64,000 bases of DNA from Galaxea fascicularis (Eukaryota > Cnidaria > Anthozoa > Scleractinia > Euphylliidae), in contig OX419344.1 of assembly GCA_948470475.1 (NCBI GenBank), positions 23,476,225 to 23,540,224 on the forward strand, given 5' to 3'. Below, one piece after another: positions 1 to 12,500 of the stretch; the stretch's first letter is position 1; every line of letters starts with the position of its first letter. A model generated the notes under the pieces. The model was not told the DNA's origin. It made no database searches and saw only the letters and a program-made list of their open reading frames with translations. The translations under genes were made by a program, and so were the position numbers.

Positions 1-627
1 GCGAATATCGGAAGGGCGAGACCAAGTGATGTTTTCTTGTTCGTTCATCCGGCTTCGTCCGGCCGCCACTTTCCCGTTAGTTGAGAGGCAGGGATGGGTG
101 AAGTAAATCGACATCTTTCCATTCCTCCCAGACACTCTGCCGTCTTTATTCAAAAGGGAAATTGGGAAACTGTATTGTTCTTTGATAATGCGTTGATTTG
201 AGTCACCTGAAAAAGCAGTATTATGCATAGTAATACCTTGCTGTCAATATGCTTTTAGCGTTGTGTGTGGTCCCACGTTGTAAAGGAGGATTGTGACTGG
301 TTTTCGTATCGGTTCGAATTTTGCTTTGTGTTGTAGATTGCGTGAGATCCTCAAGTTTAAACTAAACCGAAACCGGAACCGGAAACTGCATAAGAACAGC
401 CTCTTACATTTTATTGCAACACTCTGCAAGGGTTTTTCAGTTACAAGACAACATAAATAAGCAAATGCCGGAGTGATAAATACGCATAAAAATTAGTAAA
501 TATAAAGAAATACAATGGGTTGGTTTCACATTACAAATTCCTTCGTTGATATAATTAAAAGCTTTACAAGTCGTGTTTCATAAACTTCAAGTTCATGTTG
601 GTAATTATCCTGTCGTGACTTTTACAG
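1..627. other. Intronic sequence upstream of the first visible DLG exon
   Basis: No exon with a plausible protein was found here. The sequence ends in an acceptor (ttttacag) immediately before the SH3-coding exon, so it is read as intron of the DLG gene. Short open frames on the minus strand show no recognisable family and are taken as chance. Confidence 0.6.
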
Positions 628-1788
628 GGCTTTATTTGATTACGACAAGACAAAGGACAGCGGTCTCCCGAGCCAAGGACTCAGTTTCAAATATGGTGAC
701 ATTCTTCACGTGACCAATGCAAGCGATGACGAGTGGTGGCAGGCCAGACGATTGAATGCTCTGGGGGAGGAGGAGGGGAGAGGTGTCATCCCCAGTAAGA
801 GGAGGCAAGTGTTGCAAACTGCTTCATAATACATTGTGTTGTTAGATTGTAAATAAAGTTGTTGTTTTTGAGTAGAGATCATATTAGTTTTGGTCAGCAT
901 CATGGAATCTACTCTTCTCTTTAGAGAAGGCGTGCGACTTTTTAAGCTCTCTGCGCATGCTTAAGATTATTGCGCACTACAGCAGTCTCCGATATGGAGG
1001 TAATTAGTTTGTGATTCTTTTAGGGTTGAGAGGAGAGAAAAGTCGAGAATGAAGACGGTTAAGTTTTCAAGAAACAGCGAGGACAATAAAACTAAGGTGA
1101 TTAATAATAACAATAACTTTATTTAAGTCTCAAATCGTTCTAGCTGAACACGAGTGCTCTACTAATTGGGGAGACTGTAAACCAAACAAACTCTAATGCT
1201 GGATTTTGAGGAGAGGGAAAACCAGAGTACCCGGAGAAAAACCTCTAGGAGTAGAGTAGAGAACCAACAAACTCAGCCCACTTATGACACCGAGTCCGGG
1301 AATCGAACCCGGGACACATTGGTGGAAGGCGAGCGCTCTCACCACAGCGCCAACCCTGCTCCCCTAAGTATTGTATTCCGAATACTGTATTTTGGCACAT
1401 TCAACATTCAACACCTCATTCACATGTGCCCTGAATAACCTGGTGCATGGTGCTTGGTTATCTTTTAAGGATATGTTGGTTCTGCGAAACTATACATTTG
1501 AGAGCGCGGTTGAAGTGCGGAGGTTCGTTTTCACACCTGATGGTAGTGTGGTGCCTTTCAAAGTAATGTTATATTTTAATTTCAGCTGGATTGAACGATC
1601 AGTGAAAATTGTTTTCCGAGAAAACCTTTTTGGACAGATTCAAGGCTATTTTAACCTCAAATTGTTTTTTTTTTCCAAAGTTAACTAGGTTTGTCGATTT
1701 TTAGCTGATTTCTGTATGATCGCCGCATGAGCTCGATCACGATAATTGCTCTGCCCAGTGATCGACTTTGTTACCTCAATTCGCCCTC

Positions 1789-1824
<36 letters not shown>

Positions 1825-4800
1825 AAAGCTTTGTTGTACCACGCCAAGCCTCGCCCCCACGGTTTCGAATGCGAAGCTTGGCGTGGTCAAACAAAGCTTT
1901 GTTTGGTCTCCCAGGACAATATGGTCGCCGTGTGACAAGGGCGAATTGTTGATTAACGTTGATTAATTGTTTCATTTCCTTTTCCCATGCAGACTTCGTT
2001 CAATGAAGGCTCGGGCCGTAAGCGTAGCTTTAAATTTTCCAAGAAACTGCCATTCTTTAAGAAAGACTCGGAGAATGAGCAAACGAGTGATGTGGAACCC
2101 AGCTACACATCGAACGCGAGCGACAGTGAGAGCAGCTACAGCGCCAAGGCAGAGGACAACATTCTGTCGTACGAGGCAGTTGTACAGCACGAGTTACAGT
2201 ACACTAGACCGGTGATCGTGCTGGGACCACTCAAGGACAGGATCAACGATGACCTCATCTCTGAATTCCCGGATAAATTTGGCAGCTGTGTACCCCGTAT
2301 GTACCTTTTCTCTGTGTGTGATTATTACTGGATAATAGGCCATTTCCGAGTTCATGTCTGCCTCCTCTTCAAAGCGAGTCTAAGTGCGAAGTTTTTGTTA
2401 CGAAAATTAGTTTTCATTCATATGTAAAGTAGAACTAATTACCATCACAAAAACTTCGCACTTAGACTCGATTTGAAGAGGAGGCAGACATGAACTCGGA
2501 AATGGCCTATTCTGAAAGACTGCTTGCTCCAGCAGTCCCTTTCCAGGTGGTGGTAAGGACGAGACATCAACAGCCCGACCAGACTGAAGCTAGGAGGGAG
2601 CTGGAGTGAAGCCTTTCCCCTAGTCCCAACTCGTTTTGCTTTGTCCAGGTTTTGGCTGTTGTGGGTGCCCTTTTAGCGACTACAAGCAATCTATTTTGAA
2701 AGCCTAAGTTCATGTGGTTATACACAGGGTTCGTACGCGTCTTCTGAGTCCATTTTCAAGGCATTGAAAGAACTTGAAATTGGGTTTTGGTCTTTGAAAG
2801 TCCGTGATTTTTTCTGAAGAAGTTCTTGAAATATAAACACTTTTAACTCTCTACGTTTTAGGATAGTGAGTGGAAATGGTCATGCAAACAGCGTGCAAAC
2901 ATCTCAAGATGCTCATGAAATGCGTAAACACTCAGTTTTTTTTCCATCGTTTTTTTGTTTGTTTTTATCCCCAGTCCCGCCTCGTTACTCTCCCGCGCAT
3001 GTATGTTCAACACCTGTGCACCACGCATGTCTGTGTGCTGCGCGTGTTTTCATGCTCTTATCAGGGCTTAAACTGACACGCGTTTTCTTTCGCGCGCAAC
3101 AGACACGACACGCGAAAGGAGGGACTACGAAATGGACGGACGCGATTATCACTTCGTGGCGTCTCGCGAGGAGATGGAGAGAGCAATTCAGAATCACATG
3201 TTCATTGAAGCAGGTCAATACAACGAGAACCTTTACGGAACGAGCGTGCAGTCAGTAAAAGAAGTGGCAGAAAAGGTAAAATTGGTTTGTTTTTTACGTG
3301 TACAGGGGTTGCTGGTCATTACTGGTGGTTAAGCTTAAACTAGATGCATGTAGAACAAACCTTTTTAGCGTGTAGTTGTTATCCGCATAATTTGTTGTCT
3401 GCTCAAGTTTGTATTTATTTCTACTGTTTTTGATACTTGTTATATGTAACTTAGTATTATACGTTATGTATCTTCCATGTATCTTCTATAACTAAAAAGC
3501 GTAACCGTTTACTTTTTTAAAAAAAGAAACCTTTATTGGGACCGAGTGTCCGCTGTTCTCGGTTGCTCTTAAAGGCCACCGTTTCCATCGTGGCCGGAAT
3601 TAATAGTGATAACATTCGTTGTCAGTGCCGGGTCGTAAGCTAACCGTGGTGCGATTTTACTTGAATGACGGCGGTGCGTAACAAATGCAGCGTCATTTCT
3701 CATCATTATAAGCTCACTTTGGCATAGCTAACTGTCGACCACAAGCAAACGTGCATTGGAATGGAATAAGTGTTTAAGCACACGAAAAATGTTTCTGAAG
3801 CGCGGCTTAGTGTGCTTTAGTTCGAACTCAGCTTCAACAGGTTGTCTTTGGTCGCGAACTTTCGTGTGACTCATTTTCAAATGAAAGCTTAGCAACAAAT
3901 GATATCGTGATCAATACCCTCTAAGAACATGTTCCGGTTCAAGTCAAATATTTTCTTTCGTTTTTCTTATGTTCCAAACGCTACTGTTCGTTGTCGTCAT
4001 CTTGTGAAAGCGAGACAATTTAATGATCGCGATAACGAAGTTTTGTCACGTACGCAAGACCAAATATCAAAGATGCATTTTTCAAACCACAGCAGTGATG
4101 TAGTACAACTATATCATTGGCTTTCTTTTATTTACCAGGTTTAGTATTTACCTAACATTTCCTTCCAAGCCGGTTACATTTTTTTTGTTCCTTTTTTTTT
4201 AAAGAGTAAGCACTGTATTTTGGATGTGAGTGGCTACGCTATCAAGCGGCTCCAGGTAGCCACCCTCTACCCAATCGCAATCTTCTTAAAACCAAAATCC
4301 GTGGATTGCATCCGGGATCTTAATAAACGGCTGACAGAGGAGCAGGCGCAGAAGACATACGACAGAGCGCTTAAACTGGAGCAGGAGTTCGGAGAGTACT
4401 TCACAGGTGATGGATTGAAACTAATTTTCGTTTGCTTTCTTTTTACCTTTCTTTTCCGTGTGATACTGAATTATAAAAATTCGCGTCGCTTTTCATGTGA
4501 GGAGACGCCAAACCAAAACCAATTAATCATGTCTCTTTACAATTTGCCGCGCTTGGTGTAGACTGCGTGCATTTGCCTTGAATTCTGATTGGTTCAGAGC
4601 AATTTTCAAAGCAATTATTTTGGCCAATCACAATGGACGCAAAACAAAGCAAGTAACCAATCAGAGGTCCAAGTAATTGCTTGAAACCGGTGCCAAGGGC
4701 GGGAAAATGCTTGCGAGTAAGCCACGATTGGTTGAGGTTTTGGTTGAGGAAAAGCTGCGAGTTTTGCTTATCAATCAATGAGTGTAGTACAAAACAAAGC

Positions 4801-5011
4801 AAACAAACTGACATTCGAAACTTAACACCTGTGACACTCAGTTGTGAGCATTATTCATTTTGTTTCGGGCGGGCAAACTTGATTTTGATCATCTTATCTT
4901 TCAGCGGTTGTTCAAGGTGACACATACGACGAAATCTATACCAGAGCCAAGGAAGTAATTCGGCAGCAGTCAGGGCCAGTTATTTGGATTCCTTCTAAGG
5001 AGAAGCTCTGA
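628..5011 (+). CDS. DLG1: DLG-family MAGUK scaffold, C-terminal half (5' end outside window)
   Basis: Six coding exons: 628-804, 1024-1096, 1993-2296, 3103-3275, 4205-4406 and 4905-5011, ending in TGA. Phases agree at every junction. The product reads from inside the SH3 domain ([13 protein letters not shown], then DDEWWQARR and GVIPSKRR) through a basic hook ([15 protein letters not shown]) and a Ser/acid-rich linker to the guanylate-kinase domain ([64 protein letters not shown], ending [10 protein letters not shown]). The GK site has GPLKDR in place of a kinase P-loop, as in catalytically dead MAGUK GK domains that bind phosphopeptides. DLG proteins organise junctional and synaptic membrane complexes; their PDZ domains would lie upstream of the window. 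The first intron uses a GC donor (see finding). Orthology to DLG1-4 as a group is near certain; the vertebrate paralogue number does not apply. Confidence 0.96.
1100..1363 (-). repeat. tRNA-derived SINE in DLG intron
   Basis: On the minus strand a tRNA-like head starts near 1363: it has an A-box-like TGGCGCTGTGGTG and a B box GGTTCGATTCC followed by CCGGACTC. A body of about 170 bp with GGTTTTTCTCCGGGTACTC follows, and it ends at an AT-rich tail of TTATTGTTATTATTAAT type near 1100. Internal pol III boxes, body and simple tail in this order define a tRNA-derived SINE. The AT tail lies within a few bases of the DLG exon that ends at 1096. A possible 5-bp duplication (CTAAG) flanks it, which is weak evidence on its own. 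Confidence 0.7.
1777..1948. mobile_element. Fold-back (MITE-like) element in DLG intron
   Basis: A 172-bp imperfect palindrome. The left arm begins CAATTCGCCCTCGTCACACG and the right arm ends in its reverse complement, CGTGTGACAAGGGCGAATTG. The arms pair over most of their length, including GGCCATATTGTCC and GGTCTCCC..GACAATATGG. No coding capacity. It lies just upstream of the exon at 1993. Confidence 0.75.
2335..2510. mobile_element. Fold-back (MITE-like) element in DLG intron
   Basis: A 176-bp near-perfect palindrome: ATAGGCCATTTCCGAGTTCA at the left pairs with TGAACTCGGAAATGGCCTAT at the right, and the arms continue through GTCTGCCTCCTCTTC and AGTCTAAGTGCGAAG. The centre is a short AT-rich loop. 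No protein is encoded. The length and near-complete pairing suit a non-autonomous DNA transposon or fold-back element inside the intron. Confidence 0.8.
4575..4830. repeat. Dispersed repeat, related to 55312-55510
   Basis: An intronic block with repeated CCAATCA/TGATTGG motifs and the phrase GGGCGGGAAAATGC..GCAAGTAAGCC. It resembles 55312-55510 (AACCGGCCCCAAGCGAGGG, GTGTGCGCAAGTCATAATTGG, then GGTTTTG). The shared order of motifs suggests two diverged copies of one dispersed repeat. The assignment was made by eye. Confidence 0.4.
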
Positions 5012-6315
5012 CTTACAATACCCAGTATACACACACATGCGCAGCGCCAATCCCGTTTCCTTGGTTACTGAATGACGGTTACAACGTGGCGTCGTGATTG
5101 CCGCTTCACTGTTGGCCGCGCGAGGAACGGTCCGAAGATTACAGCTCAACATTGTCCCAGTCCCCTACGTTTTTGGTGGAAGCAGCGAAATGGCTTGGAG
5201 GGGTGGGACTGTATTACCGAGAGAGGGGTGGGTGCTGATGCAATCTAAACTATGCAAGAATGCTGCTCTACTTTTGGACTTGCCTGCCGGTTGGAAAAAG
5301 GAGGTCTGACGACCACCTGATGTTAGCTGTGTAAGATGCTTTCCAAATTCGGTATATGATACAACTTACAACATAGTAATTTTTTTAATTGTATAATTGG
5401 GCGTTGAATGCAGAAGTCGGGGACAAACGAACCTGAAGTGAGAAGAAGAAATAATGGGAAGTTAGGAAATACCGGAAGGGAAGTGGGGGGAGACAAATGC
5501 ATGGTTCCGTTTTGTCCCATTTCTGCGGTTCATTTGACTGCAATTTTCGCCCGTTTCGAACATGGTAACCGGCGATGAAACCCTGTGTTAATATCACGCT
5601 TGTGTCCTTTATCGCTTCCTTCCGTTGTTTTACGTTTTTCACGAGAATGGTTTACTTGACGAAACGAGTATGAAGCCTGATCGCTGGTCTCAACTCTCTT
5701 CGAGGACATCTTTGTTTTTGACTTAAATTGTCACCTTTTGTTATTAGTAACGGGAACAAGAGTTGACACTTTTAAGCCCTGGGATGAATATGAATGTTCT
5801 CCTTACTGGAATCCCGATATTTCATTTTATAAGTCGGGAGAATTTGTTCGATCTGGGCATTCCATCTTTGGCGATCAGCTTGTTTATTTTCATGAAGTTT
5901 GTGCTCGGTCAAGCAGTACCAGTGCATGAAAAATAACATATTGGTCCCGCCCATCCCTCGGGTCCGGCTCTCCTGTGCGGGCTCATATCCCGAAACAGCA
6001 GCTGGTAATCAGCCCAAATTTAAAAAGGCCTGTACAGTTAAAATAAGTACAATGGAATTACAGCCTGTGTCGTGCCCCAAGGAGACAATGGACATTAATG
6101 TTCTGGGGAGAACTGCGAACAGTGCGGAAACCGGACAGGGGTGAGTGGGTGAGGATAGTTAGCTTACGGTTGATCGTCCCTCCAGGCCTCTTCCTCTCAG
6201 TGAAATAAAAGGAGACTGGTGACTAATAAAGAGATCGTAGTTTTTATAGGTTCGTTCACTGCCGTTTTGTTTCTCGAGGAACGGTTAATCCATTGCGTAA
6301 TTCTGAGGAACTACA
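5012..6315. other. DLG 3' UTR and downstream flank
   Basis: Begins directly after the DLG stop codon. No further coding exon is visible. An AATAAA occurs near 6205 (gtgaaataaaag) and could be a distal polyadenylation signal, but the transcript end cannot be fixed from sequence alone. Confidence 0.4.
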
Positions 6316-6317
6316 TA

Positions 6318-6787
6318 CAGTAAACACCCGCATATAAGAACACATGATTTCGGAGCTCAGGCTGATCAGGTTCTTATTTATTGGGTATTTAGTGAAAAAT
6401 CAGCCTCAAGATGTTCTTAAATTGTTCTTAAATTTTGTTGTTGGAATTCAGAACTAACTAAGGAAAAAATATTGCTTGAGATTTAATAAGCATATTTAAT
6501 GGGAATATAAAATTAATTAATATCATGACATCATTGTAACAATTAACCTGCAAAAACAAAAGAAGCCTTATCACTAGTTAACTAGTGAACAGAACAAGAA
6601 AATACATCTAACATGAAGGGCATGTAGTTCTAGGGCATGCTATGTACTTTTTTTTAATGCCTTCTCCATTTTATAAGAACATTTTACATTTCCAGGCTGA
6701 TTTTGTTCTTATAAAAATGGTGCTTTATTTGCAAAATTTCAGCCTGATGTTCTTAATCCATGTGTTCTTATATGCGGGTGTTTACTG
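6318..6787. mobile_element. TA-flanked terminal-inverted-repeat element (MITE)
   Basis: A 470-bp element with perfect terminal inverted repeats of about 29 bp. It begins CAGTAAACACCCGCATATAA and ends with the exact complement, TTATATGCGGGTGTTTACTG. Both ends abut TA (6316-6317 and 6788-6789), the expected target duplication of Tc1/mariner-type transposition. The interior is AT-rich with repeated GTTCTTA and CAGCCTGA motifs and no transposase, so it is non-autonomous. The element at 58164-58565 has the same internal motifs. Confidence 0.88.
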
Positions 6788-6789
6788 TA

Positions 6790-7834
6790 CGTCAATAACG
6801 TTCAAGCAGTTTTTCTTGGCTAATCTAACTCGATGTTAAATTAATGCGTACCAGCTTGCATCAAACGTTCGCGTTTCGGATTACATTTACACACGCAAAA
6901 GGGTTTATGAATTCGCCACTTTATGGGTCCAATTAACAAAGGGAAAAAATGCGTTTTCCTTAATAATTAGGTCATACCTAAAATTAAATTGTAACAAAGT
7001 TAATGGTTGAGTTGAATTCTGACTAATGGCCGTTTTCGCCAGAGCAAACACATGTTTAAAAGCTGTGTAGTTTAAAACGGCTTTACAATATTGTTTTTTG
7101 TGAAAGAAGTTGTCTTTGATGTTTATCTACCTCAGTTTTGGCAGGGGCTTATTTCTATCCCTGTCCAATCAATTTCCATTCCTTTGTCACCCCTTAAATC
7201 AGGTATAGCTACATCCATTAAGTTGGCGCGAGTGGGCAATAAGGTAGTCCAAATAGGGCCATAAGACTTCTCAAGGCTAATGAAATGGTGAGCAAACTAC
7301 TTTTAAAATTGATTGGTATTGGAACTTATCACAGGATAATTTTAAAGCTAACCCCTCTCCTTTCAGTTGTGAGATTAGCTTCTCTTCGCAATGACCATGC
7401 AGTCGGCTCTGAAAACAGATGAAAACCTCGGTAGTGGATTACGGTCAGTCGACATTCTAAACTTGTTGCATTTCGTTGTCGCACAGAATACACAGCTTCA
7501 CACACCCACGAATTAAAAAATAGGTCCGCAATGCGTACATGTGTGGCTCATTAGACCACGTGACAGGCGTACACACTGTGTAAGCCACACAACAAAGTAT
7601 AACGACTCCCAATAGGAAGGGAATGGAGCCTCTGACATCGTGCGCCATCAGCGTCTGCTTGACACCTTTTAAGCCTGCCAGTGTTTCTGGCCTATTTATG
7701 CCTTTCATTCTTACAAAGTGTTTTTATCCCGATTTCCGCAATTAATTCAGCCTCTTGCGCCCTACCCGCGCATCACTGCACAACGCTCGCGCACCCCTTC
7801 ACTACTTTACCCCTGCAACGTCCCCTTTACTCAA
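6790..7834. other. Non-coding intergenic stretch with one dispersed-repeat copy
   Basis: No gene is supported. At about 7515-7592 lies a segment (ATAGGTCCGCAATGCGTACA, TGTGTGGCT, ATTAGACCACGTG, AGCCACACA) that recurs at about 47188-47320, so it is one copy of a dispersed repeat with TGTGTGGCT/AGCCACACA inverted ends. Confidence 0.5.
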
Positions 7835-8175
7835 TGGTTTGACTCTATCCAGTGTGCTTGGGTATCAGTGTCTTCCTCTCACCTCTCCCCCTAGAACTGA
7901 AGCTGAAGTGTGTATAAAGACAAAACACCATCACTCATGCTCAATAGGTTGCACTACCAAGTGGACTCCCCCCTCCACACCCCTCCCTCAAGAACTGAAG
8001 CTGAAGCGCATACAAGGACAAAGCATACTCACCAATGCGCAATAGTTTGACTCTGCCCAGTGGACTTGGGTATCCCAGTTTCGTCCTCCCACCCCCTCCC
8101 CTTACAATTGAATAAGGACAATGCACTCTCACCTATGCTTAGTAGTTTGACTCAACCCAGTTGGCTTGGGTTTCA
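7835..8175. repeat. Imperfect tandem repeat, about 105-125 bp period, three copies
   Basis: Three diverged units share, in order: GTTTGACTC or a variant, CCAGTG(G/T)(G/A)CTTGGGTATC, a C-rich tract (CCACCCCCTCCCC type), AGAACTGAAGCTGAAG, a purine-rich ATA(A/C)GGACAA and CTCA(C/T)(C/A)AATGC. Unit starts are near 7838, 7950 and 8045, with a partial unit at the end. No coding potential. Confidence 0.6.
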
Positions 8176-8229
8176 GAATCGGCAAGCTATTTCGTAGACT
8201 ATTCTAACTACCCAAATCCGGTCATCTTA

Positions 8230-11200
8230 TACTCCTACCCCTCCCCCCCCCGGCTAACGTTTTCCCAGGGAAGTTTAATAACGTACAAGTTATCACCACG
8301 CATCTTTATGTCCATTTGTACTTGATTGGTTTAAGAGATTGTCACAAACACGATGAGAGTCGTACAATATACATCAACTGTGTATTGAAACGACTTTCAC
8401 CGCCTTTAGAGACAACGATCCCACATCCACAGAACCATTCGTTTCATATCCTCGTGTGGTATCTGAAAAACACCATAAGACATAAAATCTGTGGAAAAGA
8501 TTAAACATAAAAAATATACGTATTGAGAAGGGAAAGTTTCTCCTGAGCGATTCTGTCTTTGCTCCTTTGTTTTCTCCTACGCATCTTTACATCGGGTAAA
8601 TAAATGGTTAAAAAAGATACGTGTTGAGGAATCGAACTGCTGAGGAACCACTTGGCTTTATCAACAGGGAACTACGACCGCGCACGACTAATTTGAGAGA
8701 TCATGGATCTTCTGCATTGTTTCGTCTACAGCTCGGGCTCTCTTACAACGTCTTACAATAAATCCACATAGCTTTATGGTCTTGCTTTTGATACTGCAAT
8801 CGCGCGGACATACACTGTTGAGACAATTTTTTTTTCACCCCTCTCCCCCTTCATTGTTAATGTTGGTGTATCTTTTTTACCGCAATATGTTTTCCGGTAA
8901 AAAATAACCCACAAAACAACATTGAAAGAGGGAAAGAGGCCGGAAAAGTAGCATATACAAGTCTGAATTAAAAAGAAATGTACATTTGGCTTAGTTGTCT
9001 CAACCGTTTTGTCGGTGATTGTAGAATGTAAACACGTTTGGTGACGTTACCCCCAACTTACTTGGACCAGGTGGTTCTTTAAATACAAAAGAAATTTCAA
9101 AACTGAAAACAGACCAACTAAGACAAAAAGCACAACTGTGCTCATAAACAATTACGCCGAAAAGTCTAGTTTACTTTTACCCTATGGAGTTCCCTGGCTA
9201 AAATTAAAGAAAGTGGCAAACATGCCTACAGCACAGCTGTTTGTAACAGCTTCTACGTTGCTTTTGAACAACGGAAAAACCCAAAAGATTTATATATTGA
9301 CCTTAGTTTGAAAAATGCTAAATTATCTTTTACAACAAAATGGCTCGGATTAAAGTTTCCTGTTAGCCAAAGAAAAGGTCAAGTGCAGGTTGTGATTTAA
9401 CGAGCCACAGCCATGTAGCAAAAAGAACATCACATCATCACCTCATTTGTTAGGGAAAATGGGTCCCCGTCCTCGATATATTTCCTATTGAAAAATAAAT
9501 TTCGCTTTCTCTTCGTCCGGTAAGGACTTCATCAACACTTTTACAAACGCCGAAACTTCAGGATGTCTTGAAAACGGATACCTAACATTTACGAGTAAGA
9601 ACGTTCGTCTTTAGTCGTTTATGTATCGACAAGTAGGATAAGTATGGATGAGAAAGATAAGTTTTCAATAAATAGGACAGAAAACGAATGCGTCCAGAAA
9701 GTGCCTAAGATTTAAAGATGCAAAACATCATAATTCAAGATAAATAGGAATACCAAAGCGGACGGCCACTCTGTATGACGTTCATTTGTGTGGATCGCGG
9801 CCTGACTTCACCAGTGCTGCTTTTGTCCGTCTTGATCTTTTGCTGCAATCATGATTATTGTTTTAAACTTCACTTCGAATTTTCTTATTTCGTAACAAAT
9901 TTTAACGCACAGGCTTTTCTACACGTGCACTACACGCGCACGCCCCCACGTGTAGGCTTCGCGAACGGCGTTGTCAGTTTTGCACTTTATCACGCGCTAT
10001 TTTAAAATCATGTGCTCGTGTAACCAAGCATGAACTGTCATTGCCTGGACACTACTATATTAAGCTATGTTCACACTGAACTCGGAGTTGCTTATTTTAA
10101 TCACAAACTGTTGTTGTTACGCACGCTTATGCATACGTTCTCTGTTGTCTTCAGAACTACAGTCCATGAAATGAAAACGGTCAACTTCTTACAAAACTTT
10201 TATGTCTTTTTGAACAATTCTTTTGAATTCTCCCTTGCCATCTTTTTCTCTGATCTGATCAAAGTTTGAGGTAAACATCCTCTCAAATTATAATACTGCA
10301 TATTTTTAATCACTGTTGAATCGATTAGACGATAATTAAAAGGGGAATTCCCGAGAAATGTCAAACTTTACTGCCAATCAGCATCGTATCACATATAAGT
10401 TCCCGTTACGTGAACAGGAAATTTGCATTGGATCATCTTCCTGTTTACGCTGGGAAACAGACACTGTCTGTCTGTACTGAAGTGGTTGAACGCCCTTTAC
10501 AAAGCGGGGCTGTCGATGATGATAAATCCGGCGATCTTCCTTTGCGTGAGAAATGTAGCTAGTTTAACGGACTTCTTTAACAAGATATTGAGACGAGTTA
10601 CTAAGTCCTCTCTGTGGAATGGAGGACGAAATCGACCTTCCTAGCAAAGGATTAATGTCGATTTCATTATTCCTCACCTGCTTACAGGATGACAATCCCC
10701 TGTAAAGTTTCAATTTCCCTTGAAAGAGATGCGTTAGCTTACAACGCAGTCAGAAGAAAAGGACATATGAATAAATCTATGCTGCTTACTTCGGACATCT
10801 ATATTGAACTTCCTTTGAGTCCTGGAGTGTTTCTTTTCGCCTTACAACATTACCTCTTCATCAATAAGAAACGAAATGATCATCGAATATAATATCTTGA
10901 TGGTTATCTATATTCTCCCAACCAGTAGTATAAAAAGTATACGGAGGAAAGAGGAGAGAATATGCGAATATGTGGTTAAAAGTCCGAACGCATGTTAGAA
11001 CATCCCATGAAACATTTTCATATTCTATTATGTTTTCGTTAAATATTGTTTCGAGTTCGACGTCTTGGCAATGTATTTTTAAAATACTGCACAATTTTCT
11101 AAGCGAAATTTTTTCTTAACTGAGACGAATTTCAGAATAACGAATTCTAACTTTTTTGATGATGGAATTGATTAGAATTCGCGAACATCGGATTTGAAAT

Positions 11201-12085
11201 ACCCTTAGAGTTTTTTAGCACAAGAACTTTCTACACCATTTCATCTTCGCTCCTGAAAAACTGAAAAACGGTCATTGGCTCCAGATCAAACAATAGGGTG
11301 GATTATTCAGTCGGTGGTTGTATTTTCCGTGAAAAAATAATGGTGCTCCAAGATAACGGAAGTAAAAGTTATAGACAAGTAGTATATGTGAAAACACAGA
11401 CTTATAGGAAATAATGCAACAGAAATCCCCTTGACTGACTTACTTGTGTGTCATACCGCGATACAAGAAGAAACTGTCAGGGCGGAGAAGCCAAGCAGTG
11501 TCTCAGTGGGTAGAATCTCATTTGTTCAGTATGAAACCACACATAATAGTATTCATCTTTATAACTTCCTGTCCTAAGGAAAATAATGAAGTCTTGGTCG
11601 AAAAAAATAATTATTATTAGACGATAACAGGTCCTATCTCGACTTACGCGTCACGCAAACCTTTGCCTTGAAACACTCTGTTTCGTGCCTCGCCTTAATT
11701 GCTTTTTGAATGCACATGCAAAAGCGCTACTGCGGTTGATTACTTGATACACGGGGGCGGTCGAACACGCAAACACCAATGTTGGGTTTTGTTAACTGCC
11801 TACTTTTACAGACTCGTCTAGACCAGCAAATATGTCAAATAACGGAGGAAACATTCCGAGTCATCCAATTTATCACGAAGTCTTCGACTTTAATTGCAAT
11901 TTATTATTTGCACTCAGAACGGATCACATGAGCTCTTGTCAAGTTTCCAAACGTGAAATTGGAGATAACTACTGAAACACGAGAGGATTGTTCAAGTAAA
12001 GATAAAAGGGGATCGAAAGATAGTTAAAATGAGACCTATTAACTATTAATTTTGGTTTTAACCACAGATTTTAAAGTCAGAACCA
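8230..12085. other. Gene-poor AT-rich stretch
   Basis: Nearly 4 kb in which I see no convincing exon, RNA gene or long inverted repeat. Open frames are short, rich in Phe/Leu/Tyr/Lys as expected from AT-rich DNA, and show no family resemblance. Confidence 0.5.
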
Positions 12086-12089
12086 CGTT

Positions 12090-12500
12090 GTTAAACACAA
12101 TAAGTAACACTGCAGGAAAGGTCTGCTCGATAGCCTCTATTTAAATGATCGCACACTAGGTTTTCCTCAGTGACGGAAAAACCACCTTTTACAGCATAAT
12201 AATACCACCCTGTATAGAATAACTGTACTATTGATAATATAGAACAAAGAGCCACCTTGTATATCATAATAAACGGTATCTCGGGAAAGTACTGGCCTGT
12301 AGCTTTCATTTGAATGGTCACACTTTAGGATTTCATCCACAGACTGAAAAGTTAGGACCACCTTGAACCACCTTGAACCACCTTGAACACAGCACCAGAG
12401 AAAGTACTGCTCAGTAGCTTTACTTGATTGGTCACACTTTGGAATTTCATCCACAGGAACTTCAATGGTTATATTTAAGTATTTCATCCGCAGACTCAAA
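12090..12500. repeat. Degenerate satellite-like tandem repeat, about 95-110 bp unit
   Basis: About four diverged units share the motif order: CA(G/C)GAAAGTACTG, a short gap, GTAGC(T/C)T, TTGAATGGTCACAC, TTAGGATTTCATCCACAGA, then ACCACCTTG(T/A)A. The unit near 12360 contains three direct copies of CCACCTTGAA. Single diverged units occur near 20820-20890, 21168-21245, 35360-35425 and 39708-39765, so the unit is also dispersed through the window, including MED4 introns. Confidence 0.65.

Noticed and set aside
1265..1345. Apparent tRNA gene on the minus strand
   Set aside because: The B box is good, but the segment continues into a SINE body with an AT-rich tail and has no proper anticodon arm.
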